From Gemmatimonadota bacterium (GTDB lineage: Bacteria; Gemmatimonadota; Gemmatimonadetes; Gemmatimonadales; GWC2-71-9): a stretch of 64,000 bases of DNA. The position numbers and the translations under genes are program-made. Below the pieces are notes generated by a model. The model was not told the origin of the DNA. It was given only the letters and a program-made list of their open reading frames with translations, and ran no database searches. Positions 62,248-64,000 of this stretch are shown piece after piece (the first letter of the stretch is position 1; the number at the start of each line of letters is the position of its first letter). Location: the NCBI GenBank assembly GCA_003169895.1, contig PNAE01000007.1:124312-188311 (forward strand), written 5' to 3'.

Positions 62248-63225
62248 TTATCGCGCCCGCGGTTGATCCAGCAGCAAGTGCCGCAGCCGGTGCATGTAGG
62301 TATGGTCCTGCAGCAGCCTCGCGCGGGCGGCCTGCCCCAGGCGTTCCGCCTCGGCCGGGTTTTCGATCAGTTCGCGCACCAGCGAACGCAGTTCGGCCGC
62401 GTCGCGGAAGACCATCACCTCGCGGTCCCGCTCGAAGTAGCGCGCGAGGTCGCCGCGATCGTCGACCACCTGTGCCGCGCCGATGGCGGCGAGCTCGAAC
62501 AGCCGCTGATTGCAGGACGCTTCGCGGGGGTCGTTCTCGACCAGCACATGATGAATGTTCACGGCCACGGTCGCGCCGGCGTAGGCCTTGAGGTACTCGT
62601 CCGTGCTGGGCGCCTCTCCCCGGCAGTAATCGCGGAGCGACGTCTTCCGCCAACCAGGTCCCCACACGGCCAGGCCGAACTCGGCCAGCTCCGCCAGGAG
62701 CCGTTCCCGGCGGGGCGTCGCGTGGCCGGCGAACACGACGTTGGCGCGATACTGATCGCGGGTCTTGATGGGCCGGTAGACCGACGGATCGGCGGCGAAC
62801 GCGAGCACGTCCACCGTGCGGCCGAGGCGGTCGGCCATCTCCGCGGCGACGTCTGTCCCGATGGCGTAGATATGATCGAACGGCCGGGCGAGCACGATCG
62901 CTTCGGAAATGCCGCGCAGGTCCTGTGGCAACCAGTTGATCCATCGCGCACGGGCCCGGCCGCGAAGCCGGTCCACGAGCGCCTCATCGATCGCGTCGCT
63001 GCCGTTGACGAGGATCAACTCCGGCTGGACCTCATCGATGCAACGCTCGAGACGCCGGCCGAGGTCACCGGCGCGGAACCGCTCCAGGAAAGACGGCCTG
63101 GCCTTGAGATCGAACACCGACACGGCAGCGCCGAGCCGCTCCAGCGCGCGACGACGCTGCATCGCGTGCGCGTGGTATACATCGTCGAACTCGGCGATGA
63201 ACAGCACCGATCGGCTGGCCGTCAC
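62248..63225 (-). CDS. CgeB-like glycosyltransferase
   Basis: 325 residues. [20 protein letters not shown] starts it, then [69 protein letters not shown] and the tail [14 protein letters not shown]. The last two blocks match the CgeB family C-domain. It starts at GTG, overlapping the upstream ABC gene stop as GTGA, so it is cotranscribed with the exporter. Confidence 0.8.
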   Translation of the reverse strand: MTASRSVLFIAEFDDVYHAHAMQRRRALERLGAAVSVFDLKARPSFLERFRAGDLGRRLERCIDEVQPELILVNGSDAIDEALVDRLRGRARARWINWLPQDLRGISEAIVLARPFDHIYAIGTDVAAEMADRLGRTVDVLAFAADPSVYRPIKTRDQYRANVVFAGHATPRRERLLAELAEFGLAVWGPGWRKTSLRDYCRGEAPSTDEYLKAYAGATVAVNIHHVLVENDPREASCNQRLFELAAIGAAQVVDDRGDLARYFERDREVMVFRDAAELRSLVRELIENPAEAERLGQAARARLLQDHTYMHRLRHLLLDQPRAR

Positions 63226-64000
63226 GTGGTCACCTCGTCCACCGAGAACTGGAGATCGTGCAGGCGCCGGTACAGGCCTCCATGCGCCAGCAGTTGTGCG
63301 TGCGTCCCCGATTCCACCACGCGCCCCTGGTCGAGGACGACGATGCGATCCGCATCGCGCACAGTCGCCAGCCGGTGCGCAATCACCAGGACGGTGCGGT
63401 CGCGGACCAGCCGGTCGATGGCTTCCTGCACCAGGCGCTCCGATTCGGTGTCGAGCGCACTGGTCGCTTCGTCGAGAATCAGGATCGGCGCATCGCGCAA
63501 CAGGGCGCGGGCAATCGCGATGCGCTGGCGCTGCCCCCCCGAGAGGCGGGTTCCCCGCTCGCCGAGCACGGTCTCATAGCGATCCGGGAGGCCAACGATG
63601 AATTCGTGGGCGTTCGCCGCGACCGCTGCCGCCTTGACTTCATCATCGGTGGCCCGCGATCGCCCGTACGCGATGTTGGCGCGAACGGAGTCGTGCAGGA
63701 TGACGGTGTCCTGGCTCACCACCGCGATCAGGCGCCGGAGCGAGGTTCGCGAGAGTGCCGGCAACGGGACACCGTCCAGCCGGACCGTCCCGCTCTGCGG
63801 GTCATGGAAGCGCGGGATCAACTCGAGGAGCGTGGTTTTTCCCGCACCGCTGGGCCCGACCAGCGCCACGATTTCACCCTTGCGCGCCGTCAGAGACACG
63901 TCATGCAGCACCGGTATCGCCGGGTCGTAGCCGAACGTGACGTGATCGAGCGCGATATCATGCACGAACGTCGCGACGCGCGCGCCCGGCGTGTCGGTTT
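63222..64000 (-). CDS. ABC exporter, ATP-binding part (gene runs off the window)
   Basis: 259 residues visible. MsbA-type nucleotide-binding domain: [20 protein letters not shown], Walker [10 protein letters not shown], signature [16 protein letters not shown], Walker [12 protein letters not shown], and H-loop [11 protein letters not shown]. The frame stays open upstream to base 64000 (PGARVATF is the linker), so the transmembrane half lies outside. It probably moves a lipid-linked sugar or lipid A-like substrate. Partial by window edge, not by mutation. Confidence 0.88.
   Translation of the reverse strand, partial: TDTPGARVATFVHDIALDHVTFGYDPAIPVLHDVSLTARKGEIVALVGPSGAGKTTLLELIPRFHDPQSGTVRLDGVPLPALSRTSLRRLIAVVSQDTVILHDSVRANIAYGRSRATDDEVKAAAVAANAHEFIVGLPDRYETVLGERGTRLSGGQRQRIAIARALLRDAPILILDEATSALDTESERLVQEAIDRLVRDRTVLVIAHRLATVRDADRIVVLDQGRVVESGTHAQLLAHGGLYRRLHDLQFSVDEVTT

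Overview
The window is about 64 kb of high-GC DNA. The mix of gene types points to a Gram-negative, soil- or sediment-type bacterium, most probably Gemmatimonadota. The evidence is a TonB receptor with a carboxypeptidase-regulatory head, a PknB kinase fused to a TolB-like propeller, a PEP-CTERM protein, many lipoproteins, and an accessory region dominated by glycosyltransferases. The phylum is an inference from family content; no rRNA or complete tRNA is present.

Layout. 0-6 kb: a glycosyltransferase/endonuclease-phosphatase pair, a PEP-CTERM protein, small lipoproteins and a VanZ-like membrane protein. 5.7-9.7 kb: a lipoprotein and TonB-receptor operon. 10.3-15.2 kb: an NtrY/NtrX-type two-component system followed by a barrel protein and a small secreted protein, joined by 4-bp overlaps or a 7-bp gap. 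15.2-17 kb: an HNH protein and dTDP-glucose dehydratase. 17.3-50 kb: a large glycan region bracketed by two long heparinase II/III-like lipoprotein paralogues. Inside it are housekeeping genes (class A penicillin-binding protein, tyrS, a PknB kinase), an SGNH/MBOAT O-acylation pair, a Wzm/Wzt exporter, a wecB epimerase, an ATP-grasp protein, several GT4 transferases, two PP-loop proteins and several gene remnants. 50-55 kb: an aminotransferase, then the RiPP-like locus. 55-64 kb: an OppC-type permease, a small barrel protein, a second glycosyltransferase block, and the end of an ABC exporter.

The most unusual part is at 51.7-55.2 kb. Four tandem 29-30 residue peptides share a 21-residue leader that fits the lasso-peptide leader pattern (F-x-x-P, Leu10, Thr at -2), but their predicted cores are only 8-9 residues long. 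They are followed by an HprK-like kinase, a PqqD/RRE protein, a transglutaminase-like B2 protease and a nucleotidyltransferase, the K-B1-B2-N set of paeninodin-type lasso clusters. No asparagine-synthetase-like lasso cyclase is visible. A fifth peptide of the same family sits alone at 22.4 kb. All five cores keep one Ser at residue 26 or 27, so a leader-processed, possibly phosphorylated short peptide is a reasonable hypothesis.

Other features worth attention are: a 233-bp tract with a single mismatch between the two heparinase paralogues (gene conversion); a third decayed copy of that family; GAGACGW heptamer arrays at three places near 56-62 kb; two genes that appear to start with CTG in a CTGA overlap; and a tyrosyl-tRNA synthetase whose HIGH motif reads GVGG.
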